NCBI RefSeq assembly: GCF_001650725.1
Contig: NZ_LXVX01000034.1
Location: 310,001 to 374,000 of the forward strand
Length of the DNA: 64,000 bases
Source of the DNA: Sphingobium sp. TCM1
GTDB taxonomy: Bacteria; Pseudomonadota; Alphaproteobacteria; Sphingomonadales; Sphingomonadaceae
Direction of reading: 5' to 3'
A program made the translations under genes and the position numbers. Position 1 is the first letter of the stretch. Each line of letters starts with the position of its first letter. The notes beneath the pieces were generated by a model. It was given only the letters and a program-made list of their open reading frames with translations, made no database searches and was not told where the DNA came from. This document shows positions 1-8,568 of the stretch, piece after piece.

Positions 1-34
1 TCGCGAGACGCTCGCGTTCCGTCATCTTGGGCAT
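1..34 (-). CDS. 5' end of a gene leaving the window (likely small conjugation protein)
   Basis: Only the first eleven codons (MPKMTERERLA) are visible. The start is supported by a good ribosome binding site GAAGGAG (complement of 43-49) eight bases upstream of the ATG at 34. It diverges from the ribbon-helix-helix gene at 502. The charged N-terminus is reminiscent of the small TraD-like proteins beside alphaproteobacterial transfer genes, but eleven residues cannot settle identity. Confidence 0.4.
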   Translation of the reverse strand, partial: MPKMTERERLA

Positions 35-501
35 TCTCTAGACTCCTTCGCAAAGGAGGTCTGCCCGCCAACCTCGATTATCTATCAGGGAGCCTCCGCT
101 TGCAACGCCTTGCCCATCATCGGCGCGAAGAAATCCGACCGCATCTCCCCGATCGGGAGACCCGCCGCGACCAGAATCGGGCAGGCGCAGCGGGCAAGCG
201 TGCTGCGAAGGCGGGACGCACGCCGGAGGCGGTTGTAATGCACCCCACGCACGGGTGCTGCGGGCGCGAATCGCGTGAATTTCTGCGGCTTTGCGCAGGC
301 ACAGCGCGGCTGTCGCTCTGGCACTGATCGGCTGCCGCCGGCAGCCAGCCGGTGTCGCATCTGCGGCTAAGTGCCTGATCGGGCTTGGCACTATGTGGCA
401 GCCATCGGCAGTTTCGATAAATTGTTGAGATCGCTGCGTAATTCGGCTATAAGGATAGGGCTTCACCACGTTGCTGGCGTGCCGGACAAGGAGTCCGCCG
501 C
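35..501. other. Divergent intergenic region, candidate origin of transfer
   Basis: About 465 bases separate two divergent starts (34 on minus, 502 on plus). They contain no ORF with recognisable protein character. There is an 8-bp stem inverted repeat with a one-base spacer at 330-346 (GGCTGCCG / CGGCAGCC) and a second, 6-bp one at 370-375 / 387-392 (AGTGCC / GGCACT). Inverted repeats beside a relaxosome-type gene and a MobF relaxase are what an oriT looks like. No nic site can be named from the sequence alone. Confidence 0.35.
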
Positions 502-804
502 TTGGCACGCATCACGATACGCATAGACGATGACCTCTATGCGCGCCTTTGCATGAAGGCGCGCAACGACGGCCTCGGCGCCGCGACCTATTGTCGCGAC
601 ATCCTCGAACGCTTCGAAGGCTCCGATCCTTCAGGCTACCATGCCCGCTTCGATGAGCTCCATGCGACGGTCATTCAGGCCTTCGCCATCCTTGCCACGT
701 CGGTCGGCGAGCGTTCGCCCGACATACTCCAGAAGGGATTGGGCGAAGCGCGCCGGCTCCTCCGCGAAAGGGGGCTGCTCGATCCCCAGCAGGACCGGCC
801 ATGA
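502..804 (+). CDS. Ribbon-helix-helix protein of the transfer module
   Basis: A 100-residue protein whose N-terminus (ITIRIDDDLYARL) has the alternating beta-strand and following helix of ribbon-helix-helix DNA-binding proteins, then a mostly helical charged C-terminal half. Start is TTG at 502, chosen because AAGGAG lies at 488-493 with ideal spacing and no ATG is available. It overlaps the coupling-protein gene by four bases (ATGA), so the two are probably translationally coupled. In conjugative systems such small proteins (MobC/TrwA-like) bind oriT, recruit the relaxase and repress their own operon; that role is inferred from position and fold. Confidence 0.65.
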   Translation: MARITIRIDDDLYARLCMKARNDGLGAATYCRDILERFEGSDPSGYHARFDELHATVIQAFAILATSVGERSPDILQKGLGEARRLLRERGLLDPQQDRP

Positions 805-2849
805 GCATCTTCCGACACGACACGCTGGGTTCCTGGACGAGGGGCGGCCAGGCCATCGTCCACAATGTCCGCATGACCACCCAGGTCTTCTATCAGACCT
901 TCCTCGCGGGACTGGTGATCTGGATCGGCGGCATCATCTGGTATGCGCTCGAAAAGTCGTCCGAATACGAACGCTTCGTGATGCTCAAGATCACGCAGGC
1001 ATATTTCATGGGCGACACACTGCCCGGCAACGCGACACCGATCCTGTTCAAGACCCCGGCCGGGCAGCAATACTGGACCACTCCCAAAGGACTGATCAAC
1101 TCCGGTGTCGCGCATAAGACGCTCGCCGCCTTCGAGACCTACCTACTCCACGGGGCGATGCTTGCCGGTCTGTTCGCCCTCGCCATGCTGGGATGGGCCT
1201 GGTTCTATTTCACCCGAACGGGGAGGGGCCTCGGCTCCAACCAGTTCCTGCGCGGGGCTCGATTCGGAACGGTCAAGCAGGTCCGCCGGGCCCTCTGGCG
1301 TTATGCCAAGGGCAGCTTTGACATTGGCGGGGTCAATGTGCCGGATGCCTTCGAGCCTGAGCACATCCTCATCTGCGGCGCGCCCGGTACCGGCAAGACC
1401 AACATCATCGTCAAGATGCTCCACGGCATCCGCAAGCGGAAGCGCCGTGCCATCGTCTATGACACCGCCGGGACCTTCGTTGAGAAATTCTACCGGCCCG
1501 GGATCGACGTTCTCCTGAACCCGCTCGATGCCCGGGCGGACTGCTGGTCGCCCTGGGTCGATGTACCGCGCGACTATCACTACGACCAGATCGCCGAGTC
1601 CACTATCCCCGACAGGACCGGCGATCCCTTCTGGGCCAAGGCCGCGCGCGGCACGCTGGTTGCTGTCCTGAGGAAGCTGGCGAAGCAGGAACGTACGCTC
1701 GTTTCGATCCTGCTCGACACGCTGCTGCGGTCCAAGCTGAAGGATCTCGCGGCCTTCGCTGCCGGCACCGATGCGGCGGCGTTCATCTCGACCGAGGGTG
1801 AGCGCACGAGTGCCGGTATCCAGGCCGAGCTTGCCTCGGTGATGCGCAGTTTTTCCTATCTCGATGATACCGCTGACGGGTTCTCGATCCGCGACTGGGT
1901 AGCCAACGAGCGGGACGACAGCTGGCTGTTCATCACTGTCAAGGCGGATCAGCTTCCCTCGCTGCGCCCCCTGATCACGGTATGGCTCGACATCGCCATC
2001 AGCGCGATCATGAGCATGGCGCCGGATCGCAACCGGCGCCTCTATTGCGTGATCGACGAACTACCGACGCTCCAGCGACTGCCGTCGCTCGGCGACTTCC
2101 TTGCGCGCGCCCGCAAATATGGCGGCTGCGGCATCCTCGGCTTCCAGAGCTACCCGCAGCTCGAAGCGACCTATGGCATCCAGGATGCCGCGGCGATCAC
2201 CGGATACTGCTCAACCTGGGTAGCTCTCCGAGCCAACGACACCCCCACAGCGAAGCATGTCAGCGAGAACCTTGGACAGGTCGAGCAGGTCGAAGCCAAT
2301 GAGGGCATGTCCTATGGCGTCAACGACATGCGCGATGGTGTGAACCTCTCGCGCATGCAGGTGACGCGGCCGCTGGTCATGCACACCGAGGTCACCAATC
2401 TGCCCAACCTCATGGGCTATCTGCGCTTCGGTCGCAGTCTGCCGGTGGTCAGGTTCGAGGATAGCTATCACAAGGTGGCCTCTCTTGGCGAGGCCTTCGA
2501 GGAACGGACGACAGCGCCGGTCAGGATGACCGTGCCGGCGGGTGCGGTGCCCGTCGTCCCCGTGGCACCGTCTCCTCCGGCCAGGCCAAAGCCTGCGCCT
2601 TCCAAGCGGCGCCGGCCCGCTCGCGGTGGGCAGGATACTGAACTGCCGCTCTCCCAGCCCGAGGAACCGGCGATCGTGCCGGACAGCACGCCGGATGGCA
2701 GTGCCGTGCAGCCGCCTCCCCATCCGCAGGGTGATCATGATCAAACAATGCCAACGCCACCACTCGAACTTTTCGGCAAGCCCGCGGGCTTCCGCCTTCA
2801 GCAGCATGGTCGCCATGGCGGCGCGCGCAACAAGGCGAGGCCGGCATGA
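801..2849 (+). CDS. Type IV coupling protein (TraD/TrwB-like ATPase)
   Basis: 682 residues. Two hydrophobic segments near residues 28-50 and 112-138 anchor it in the inner membrane. A Walker A motif GAPGTGKT follows at 193-200, and a Walker-B-type VIDELPTL segment lies further on. This is the TrwB/TraD plan: a membrane-anchored hexameric ATPase that brings the relaxase-DNA complex to the type IV secretion channel and pumps DNA. The last ~120 residues are Pro/Ala-rich and low complexity, probably a flexible tail contacting relaxase or channel. Its start overlaps the upstream gene and its stop overlaps the relaxase start, both by ATGA. The pairing with a MobF relaxase supports the call. Confidence 0.9.
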   Translation: MSIFRHDTLGSWTRGGQAIVHNVRMTTQVFYQTFLAGLVIWIGGIIWYALEKSSEYERFVMLKITQAYFMGDTLPGNATPILFKTPAGQQYWTTPKGLINSGVAHKTLAAFETYLLHGAMLAGLFALAMLGWAWFYFTRTGRGLGSNQFLRGARFGTVKQVRRALWRYAKGSFDIGGVNVPDAFEPEHILICGAPGTGKTNIIVKMLHGIRKRKRRAIVYDTAGTFVEKFYRPGIDVLLNPLDARADCWSPWVDVPRDYHYDQIAESTIPDRTGDPFWAKAARGTLVAVLRKLAKQERTLVSILLDTLLRSKLKDLAAFAAGTDAAAFISTEGERTSAGIQAELASVMRSFSYLDDTADGFSIRDWVANERDDSWLFITVKADQLPSLRPLITVWLDIAISAIMSMAPDRNRRLYCVIDELPTLQRLPSLGDFLARARKYGGCGILGFQSYPQLEATYGIQDAAAITGYCSTWVALRANDTPTAKHVSENLGQVEQVEANEGMSYGVNDMRDGVNLSRMQVTRPLVMHTEVTNLPNLMGYLRFGRSLPVVRFEDSYHKVASLGEAFEERTTAPVRMTVPAGAVPVVPVAPSPPARPKPAPSKRRRPARGGQDTELPLSQPEEPAIVPDSTPDGSAVQPPPHPQGDHDQTMPTPPLELFGKPAGFRLQQHGRHGGARNKARPA

Positions 2850-5818
2850 TCAATCCGATCCGTCTCAAGGGGAAACCCGCCAACATCGCCCGCTATTATA
2901 CGGTCGGCGATTATTACACCAAAGGCGCCGAGGAGCAGTCCGAATGGGGCGGCAAGATCGCCGCCGAGCTCGGGTTGGAGGGCAAAGTCGATCCCGCCAT
3001 CTTCAAGGAACTCCTGGCCGGGAAGGTCGGCGATCAGCAACTCGGCCGCCGCCGCTCCGACGGCGAGATACAGCATCATCCCGGCTGGGACTTTGCCGTC
3101 AACGCTCCCAAATCGGTGTCGATCATGGCGCTGGTAGCCGGCGATAACCGGATCATCGAGGCGCATGAAAAGGCTGTCGGGGTGGCGCTCTCCTACCTCG
3201 AGGAGCACGCCACGATGCGCCACCGTGTTGATGGCGAAGTGACCGAGAAGACGACAGGTCGCCTGATCTACGCGCGGTTCACCGAGCATGCTTCGCGCGA
3301 GCTCGACCCGCACCTCCACACCCACGTCGTCGTCATGAACATCACCGACGAAAGCGACGGCACCAGAAAGGTCAGCCTCGAAACCCGGGCGATGTTCGCC
3401 GAGCAGATGGCTGCCGGACAGTCATATCGGAATGAACTCGCGCATCTTCTCAAGGAGCTCGGTTACGCCGTCGAGTTTGACCCGCGGCGCGGCCTCTTCG
3501 AAATAAGGGGAGTCCCCAAGGATCTGATCACGGACATGTCGCAACGCGCCGGGCAGATCGACGCGCACGCGAAGGAGCATGGGCTGACCGGGCAGGCCGC
3601 GCGTCAGCAATCCTTCTACGTCACCCGAGGACCGAAGCAGAAAGCGTCACTTGAGGACCTTCGTCAACGGTGGAACGGCCGGCTCGGCCAATATGCCGAG
3701 GCGGTAAAAGATACCCGGGCGAATGCCGAAAAGCGAGGAGAGAGGCCGGTCGAGGTCGATCCCGCCACCGCCGCACGGGCGATGCTGTTCGGCATCCGGC
3801 AATCCGAAGGCAAGGAGGCCGTCAACAACCTGGGGCGGTTGTTGCAGACGGCGTTGGCCTCGCATGTGGGTGAAGTGCGCCTTTCTGATGTGCGTCCTGT
3901 TGTCGAGGAGCATCAGGCACGGGCCAAGCTTCTCGAAACCAGGCATCGTACCGGGGACGATATCCACACGCGCGGTCGTACGACACGCAAGACCGCTCGC
4001 CTGGAACTGGCTTTGTCGGACCAGCTCGCGCTCGCCCTCAATGACGCGCGTCCGTTGGCCTCGGTCGAGGCGCTGCGCGATGCGGGAATATCCCGGAACC
4101 TCAAACCCCAGCAGCGCACCGCGCTGCTGCACATCGGAGCGTCCGAGCATCGGGTTGTGGCGGTGCATGGTGTGGCGGGCTCTGGGAAATCGACCATCAT
4201 TGGCGCGTTGCGCGAGGCGGTGGGGGAAGAGGCCACGCTGATCGCGTTGGCGCCTACCTCATCGGCGGCCGGTGAATTGGGGCTCAAGGCCGGGATCGAG
4301 TCGCGCACGGTCGCGAGCCTGCTCGCCACCGGAGGGGTAAAGCTCGACGATAGCCATGTCCTCGTTGTCGATGAGGCGGGCCAGCTCGGTAATCGCCAGG
4401 CGATGCGACTGCTCGAGATCAGTCGGGCCACCGGCGCGCGCCTCATCCTGCTTGGCGATACCCGGCAGACGGGGGCGATCGAGCAGGGCAAGCCCTTCTG
4501 GCTGATGATGCGCCTTGGCTTGCCCAAGGCCGAGTTGAAGGATCCGATCCGGCAGGAGGCGGAGGGTATCACCAAGGCAGTCCGCCTCGCCCGCCTTCAG
4601 AATTACGACGGCTCGATCGGGGCTCTCGACAAGTTCGTCAGCGGCGACAGCAGCGAAAAGCTCGCAGCCGCGATGGTCGCGGACTGGACGAGGCTGAGCC
4701 CCGAGCAGCGAGCGAGGACCAACATCCTGGTGCTCGAAAACGCAACCCGCCTAATCGTCAACACCAAGGTTCGCGAGGCACTGAAAACCGAGGGTGCCAT
4801 CGCGGCCGAGGAAACCCGACTGTCGATCCTGTCCCCGTCTGGGATGACCGATCAGGAGAAGCATTTCGCGCGCTTCTATTCCCGGGGGCAGGTCGTGACG
4901 TTCTCGCGCGACAATGCCGGACTCGGGATCGCACGCGACGCGGAATACAGGGTGATCGGGGTACGGCGTGATACTCGCGGCCGCCAAACGGTCAATCTGG
5001 TCGACGAGCATGGCCGTACGATCCAGTGGGATCCGCGCCTCGGTCGGGCGTCTCAGATCAATGTTTTCCAGGAAGAGAAGCGGGCCCTTGCCGCCGGCGA
5101 CCGTATCCAATGGCGCCTCGTCAACAAGGAACTCGATCTCAAGAATGCCGAGCGGGGCACCGTGGAGCGTCTTGAAGGTGCCGTTGCGACGATACGTTGG
5201 GACAGGGACGGGCGAAGCCAGGAGGTCGACCTCTCCCGGCACAAAAACTGGGATCACGGCTACGGAGAGACCGTCTACTCCGCGCAATCCAAGACCTCTG
5301 ATCGGGTTTATGTCCTGGCGCCGGTCAACTCGCCGCTGGTCACCGGACAGAACTATTACACCGCGATCACCCGTGCGAGGTTCGGCGCTAGCCTCTGGAC
5401 CGAAAATCGGGAACGCCTCGTCGAAAAGCTGAAAGCGCGATCGGGCGAGAAGACCTCCTCGCTGCAAGGGCTGGGGCGGGTCGAACGAGACAATATCGAG
5501 GGGCGGATGGCCCGCCACGGGGAGCGTTGGGATCGGCTTCGTGAGGAGCAGCGCACCGAACGCGAGGCCCGTAGGGAGCACCTATGGTCGCAAACTGAAC
5601 CGCCCACGATTTCCCAGCCAGAAGGGTTGGCTGAGCGCATCGCGCATCGCGCGCAATCCTCAGCATCCTTCCTCGATCGTTGGATAGTGTCACTTCTCGA
5701 CAGAAGTGCCGACCGAGCTGTTGACCGGGAGGGACGCTCCACGACCACCGCATCGCAACCGGCCCCGGAACCTGCACAGGCTCCCTCCCACGATCGCGGA
5801 GGCGGCCATGATCGATAA
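2846..5818 (+). CDS. MobF-family conjugative relaxase-helicase (TrwC/TraI-like)
   Basis: 990 residues. The N-terminal TrwC relaxase domain has several tyrosines (YYTVGDYY, near residues 17-24) suited to nicking oriT, and a histidine triad HLHTH at 156-160 that would hold the metal. The C-terminal half is a RecD2-type helicase with Walker A GVAGSGKS at 442-449 and Walker B VVDEAGQLG, ending in the UvrD-like Y-T-A-I-T-R-A motif. It should cut one strand at oriT, stay covalently attached and unwind the plasmid-like intermediate. The length is typical of TrwC. It overlaps the coupling-protein gene by four bases and the transglycosylase gene by eleven, so it sits inside one operon. Confidence 0.95.
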   Translation: MINPIRLKGKPANIARYYTVGDYYTKGAEEQSEWGGKIAAELGLEGKVDPAIFKELLAGKVGDQQLGRRRSDGEIQHHPGWDFAVNAPKSVSIMALVAGDNRIIEAHEKAVGVALSYLEEHATMRHRVDGEVTEKTTGRLIYARFTEHASRELDPHLHTHVVVMNITDESDGTRKVSLETRAMFAEQMAAGQSYRNELAHLLKELGYAVEFDPRRGLFEIRGVPKDLITDMSQRAGQIDAHAKEHGLTGQAARQQSFYVTRGPKQKASLEDLRQRWNGRLGQYAEAVKDTRANAEKRGERPVEVDPATAARAMLFGIRQSEGKEAVNNLGRLLQTALASHVGEVRLSDVRPVVEEHQARAKLLETRHRTGDDIHTRGRTTRKTARLELALSDQLALALNDARPLASVEALRDAGISRNLKPQQRTALLHIGASEHRVVAVHGVAGSGKSTIIGALREAVGEEATLIALAPTSSAAGELGLKAGIESRTVASLLATGGVKLDDSHVLVVDEAGQLGNRQAMRLLEISRATGARLILLGDTRQTGAIEQGKPFWLMMRLGLPKAELKDPIRQEAEGITKAVRLARLQNYDGSIGALDKFVSGDSSEKLAAAMVADWTRLSPEQRARTNILVLENATRLIVNTKVREALKTEGAIAAEETRLSILSPSGMTDQEKHFARFYSRGQVVTFSRDNAGLGIARDAEYRVIGVRRDTRGRQTVNLVDEHGRTIQWDPRLGRASQINVFQEEKRALAAGDRIQWRLVNKELDLKNAERGTVERLEGAVATIRWDRDGRSQEVDLSRHKNWDHGYGETVYSAQSKTSDRVYVLAPVNSPLVTGQNYYTAITRARFGASLWTENRERLVEKLKARSGEKTSSLQGLGRVERDNIEGRMARHGERWDRLREEQRTEREARREHLWSQTEPPTISQPEGLAERIAHRAQSSASFLDRWIVSLLDRSADRAVDREGRSTTTASQPAPEPAQAPSHDRGGGHDR

Positions 5819-6341
5819 TCCCAAGTGCCTCGCGGCGCCCGCTATCCTGGCGGTCCTGCTTGTCGCCTCCCAGCCGGCTAGCGCAGCTGCGCGATTATCG
5901 CCGCAACACGAGGCGCGGCTGGGGATGTGCATTCGGGATGCCGCAGGCGGACGCGGCTGGCTTGAAAAGACCTTGTGGGGGCTTCGCGATCAGGAAGCAG
6001 GATGGATCGGTGCGGAGGTTCACAACAGCAACGGCAGCCATGATCTGGGGCCGCTTCAGATCAACAGCTTCTGGGTTCCTAGGCTGGCTGTGTTAACAGG
6101 GCGACCCGCTCGCGATATCCGCTTCTGGTTGATCAACGATCCATGTTTCAATGTTCAGGCCGCTCGATGGATATTCCTTTTGGCGCTCAGCGCCACAGGT
6201 GACTATTGGAAAGCCGTTGGGGCTTATCACAGTCCAACGGATCGGCGGCAGCGGCGGTATGCCGCATCCGTTTCACGCCATCTCGCACATCGCTTCGGCA
6301 GTCGCGTCTTCGCAATAGATTCCTCGGTGGCACAGCCATGA
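5808..6341 (+). CDS. Periplasmic lytic transglycosylase (VirB1-like)
   Basis: 177 residues from the ATG at 5808. A signal peptide covers residues ~1-27 (hydrophobic stretch ending in SASAA). The mature part has features of a goose-lysozyme/SLT-like fold: EAGW with a candidate catalytic Glu, then SHDLGPLQINSFW (the G-P-L-Q-I motif typical of SLT enzymes), then an AYHSP segment. Such enzymes locally open peptidoglycan for the transfer channel. The gene overlaps the relaxase stop by eleven bases and the next gene by ATGA, showing co-expression with DNA processing. An 11-base longer overlap start upstream is possible but would lose the signal peptide position. Confidence 0.8.
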   Translation: MIDNPKCLAAPAILAVLLVASQPASAAARLSPQHEARLGMCIRDAAGGRGWLEKTLWGLRDQEAGWIGAEVHNSNGSHDLGPLQINSFWVPRLAVLTGRPARDIRFWLINDPCFNVQAARWIFLLALSATGDYWKAVGAYHSPTDRRQRRYAASVSRHLAHRFGSRVFAIDSSVAQP

Positions 6342-6730
6342 GGCGAACGAGACTCGAGACCACCAATTACGGCGAGGTGAAGCCTGTTCCCGACGACTCA
6401 GCTGCCTCCCCACCCTTTCATCATACGGATCGGCCTTCCGGTAGGGAGGATCGCTGGACTATTAGACGGAACGCGCTGTCCCGCCAGTTGGTCCTTGATG
6501 CCCAAGTGGTTTTCACACGCCGGCTGCAAAGGCCTGTTTCCGAGAACGAGGCGAGGAACCTGCTCGGAAATCTTGCAGACTACGTCTGGATGCTGGTCCA
6601 ATGGGAGGTGTCCGGCGCTGACCCAGCTGTGGTTGCGGCGGAAAAGAATCGGCCTGCCAAACCCCGTGGTCGACCGAGGAAATCCGATAATGTAAAACGG
6701 AAACTGTCACGCCGCCCGCCGCTCGCATAG
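6338..6730 (+). CDS. Small protein with AT-hook-like tail, function unknown
   Basis: 130 residues; starts at an ATG overlapping the stop of the transglycosylase gene (ATGA). The N-terminal ~45 residues are polar and probably disordered. The middle (residues ~50-95) is predicted helical with W-V-L-rich packing. The C-terminus carries KPRGRPRK, an AT-hook-like minor-groove binding motif, followed by a basic tail. It is the last gene of the transfer operon, so a DNA-binding accessory role in transfer or regulation is plausible. I do not recognise the family. Confidence 0.6.
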   Translation: MRRTRLETTNYGEVKPVPDDSAASPPFHHTDRPSGREDRWTIRRNALSRQLVLDAQVVFTRRLQRPVSENEARNLLGNLADYVWMLVQWEVSGADPAVVAAEKNRPAKPRGRPRKSDNVKRKLSRRPPLA

Positions 6731-6801
6731 TCACGTCCTCGTGGCTTGATGGAGGGGAGGGAGGATAGGGAGGTATTCTCAGTAGGATTCAGGAATGACA
6801 C

Positions 6802-8370
6802 ATGGCACGCCCACGTAAACCCAAAGTCCAATCGTCTGGTCGTGGGCGCTCGGTCGGAGGGGAAAAAGCCGTCCTCTATGCTCGCGTCTCTACGGCAGAG
6901 CAGGAGAAAGAGGGCTTCTCGATCGATGCGCAGGTTGCTCTGATCCGCGAATATGCTGAGCGTATGGGCTTCAGCATCGCCGAGCAGTATGTCGATGTGG
7001 AGACCGCGAAAAAGACCGGCCGGACCCAGTTCGAGGCGATGCTCAAATATCTTCGGAGCCATCCTGGGGTCCGACATCTGCTGGTGGAGAAGACGGATCG
7101 GCTCTATCGCAATATTAAGGATTGGGTGACGCTCGACGGTTTCGACATTGAGCTGCATCTCGTCAAAGAAGGAACGGTCCTTTCCCGCGACTCGCGTTCA
7201 TCTGAAAAGTTCATGCACGGGATCAAGGTCCTCATGGCTAAGAACTATGTCGACAATCTATCCGAAGAGGCCCGCAAGGGCATGCTGGAGAAGGCGAAGC
7301 AGGGCATCTGGCCTTCGCAGGCTCCACTCGGCTACCTTAACGTCGTGGGGCCACAGGGCAAAAAGATCATTGTTCCTGATCCCGAATTCGGACCGATCGT
7401 GAGACGCGTGTTTGAATGGTTCGAGACGGGCGATTATGCCCTGAAGGACGTCACCCAGAAGGCAAGAGACGCAGGGCTCCGATATCGTCGGAGCCAGCGG
7501 CCGGTCGGGATCAGCACGATCCACTATATGCTCCGAAACCGGCTTTATGCTGGAGCATTCGAGTGGGCTGGTCGCTTATATCAAGGCACTCACGATCCAC
7601 TCGTGACTCGCGAGACTTGGGAGAACGTTCAAGAAGTTCTAGATGGGCGCAGTGCGAGCAACGTCCGGGCGGAGCCGCTGCGCTTTGCCTTCACGGGCCT
7701 GATCACCTGTGGACACTGCGGATGCGCGGTAGTGGCCCAAATGCAGCGCGGGCGATACATTTACTATCACTGTTCCGGCTTCAAGCAGAAGTGTCCTGAG
7801 AAATATGTTCGTGAGGAGACCTTGGCGTTGGCCTTCTCGGAGCAGCTCGCTCGGCTGCACATGGATGATGAAATTTTCTCACTGATCGAACGCGCGATTC
7901 GCGAGTCGCATTCAGACAAGAGCAGGGAACGAGTCGAGACGATCGCCCGGCTTCGGCTCGAAGCCGATCGACTGCAGCAACGCCTGGATAAGCTCTACAT
8001 CGATCATCTCGATGGCCGGATAACGGCTGACATGCATGATCGGATGGCGGCAACCTGGCGCGAGGAACGGACAGGATGCCAACGTCGGATCGACGTGCTG
8101 CATAATGCCGAGGATGCGTTCGTTGAAGACGGGATCGCGTTGCTCAACCTCGCCCGGAAGGCTCACACAACCTTCAACCTACAGTCCCAAAGCGGCAAAA
8201 ATACCGCTTTGAATCTGTTGGTTTCGAACAGCACATGGGCGAACGGGCAATTGCACGTGACCTTTCGCGAACCATTTGATATGCTTGAAGAATTTATGGT
8301 TGGAAACTCGCCGTCCGAGCCCCCGACAGGGTCGGGTGGCTCGGGCGTTTCAAGTTGGCTCCCCGAGTAG
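6802..8370 (+). CDS. Large serine recombinase (element integrase)
   Basis: 522 residues. The resolvase domain opens with VLYARVSTAEQ and the nucleophile is Ser30 (ARVS). A recombinase domain follows (LGYLNV, the PEFGPIVRRVFEWF region), then a zinc-ribbon with CGHCGC at ~303 and HCSGFKQKC, then a coiled-coil-like stretch around residues 375-430. This is the plan of phage-type large serine integrases. Start ATG 6802 has AGGA at 6791-6794. The last four codons (Trp-Leu-Pro-Glu) and the TAG stop at 8368-8370 are supplied by the complementary strand of tRNA-Asn, so the reading frame runs across the attachment junction. It should integrate and excise the element; excision normally needs a directionality factor not seen here. 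Confidence 0.93.
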   Translation: MARPRKPKVQSSGRGRSVGGEKAVLYARVSTAEQEKEGFSIDAQVALIREYAERMGFSIAEQYVDVETAKKTGRTQFEAMLKYLRSHPGVRHLLVEKTDRLYRNIKDWVTLDGFDIELHLVKEGTVLSRDSRSSEKFMHGIKVLMAKNYVDNLSEEARKGMLEKAKQGIWPSQAPLGYLNVVGPQGKKIIVPDPEFGPIVRRVFEWFETGDYALKDVTQKARDAGLRYRRSQRPVGISTIHYMLRNRLYAGAFEWAGRLYQGTHDPLVTRETWENVQEVLDGRSASNVRAEPLRFAFTGLITCGHCGCAVVAQMQRGRYIYYHCSGFKQKCPEKYVREETLALAFSEQLARLHMDDEIFSLIERAIRESHSDKSRERVETIARLRLEADRLQQRLDKLYIDHLDGRITADMHDRMAATWREERTGCQRRIDVLHNAEDAFVEDGIALLNLARKAHTTFNLQSQSGKNTALNLLVSNSTWANGQLHVTFREPFDMLEEFMVGNSPSEPPTGSGGSGVSSWLPE

Positions 8371-8430
8371 GATTCGAACCTACGGCCATTCGATTAACAG
8401 TCGAATGCTCTACCGCTGAGCTATCGGGGA
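8356..8430 (-). tRNA. tRNA-Asn (GTT), CCA encoded; element attachment site
   Basis: A complete 75-base cloverleaf reads on the minus strand: acceptor TCCCCGA/TCGGGGA, D-stem GCTC/GAGC, anticodon stem TTCGA/TCGAA with loop CTGTTAA (anticodon GTT, asparagine), T-stem GTAGG/CCTAC with loop TTCGAAT, discriminator G, then an encoded CCA (complement of 8356-8358). The mobile element lies directly against its 3' end, so the 3' part is the likely attB/attR core and keeps the tRNA intact after insertion. Confidence 0.97.
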
Positions 8431-8459
8431 GCGACCCGGCTTCCGCTGGGCAGGCCGCG

Positions 8460-8489
8460 CCTATAGCAGCGGCTTTCCGGGGATGGCAA
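8460..8489 (-). promoter_or_regulatory. Sigma-70-like promoter of tRNA-Asn
   Basis: On the minus strand, -35 TTGCCA (complement of 8484-8489) and -10 TATAGG (complement of 8460-8465) are separated by 18 bases. They lie ~30 bases upstream of the mature tRNA 5' end at 8430, leaving a short 5' leader. Confidence 0.5.
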
Positions 8490-8568
8490 GCCGCAATGTC
8501 ATAAAAAATCCAAAGCGTTTCCGGCAGAGCCGGCAAACGGGCCTGGGGTGCGAAAACGCGACCGCACG

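Larger units (their letters stand above)
1..8370. mobile_element. Right end of an integrative conjugative/mobilizable element
   Basis: The segment holds a DNA-processing module (coupling protein, MobF relaxase, lytic transglycosylase) and a large serine recombinase, and it abuts a tRNA-Asn gene at 8356-8430. This is the usual layout of an integrated transferable element with its integrase next to the attachment site. Beyond the tRNA the genes are housekeeping (NAD kinase, moaA), so the boundary lies at about 8356-8370. The left end and any mating-pair-formation (T4SS) genes are outside the window, so it cannot be decided whether it is self-transmissible or only mobilizable. Confidence 0.8.

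Noticed and set aside
38..508. 156-codon minus-strand ORF in the left intergenic region
   Set aside because: Would overlap the real TTG start at 502, has no domain and no binding site, and a better start for the left gene exists at 34.
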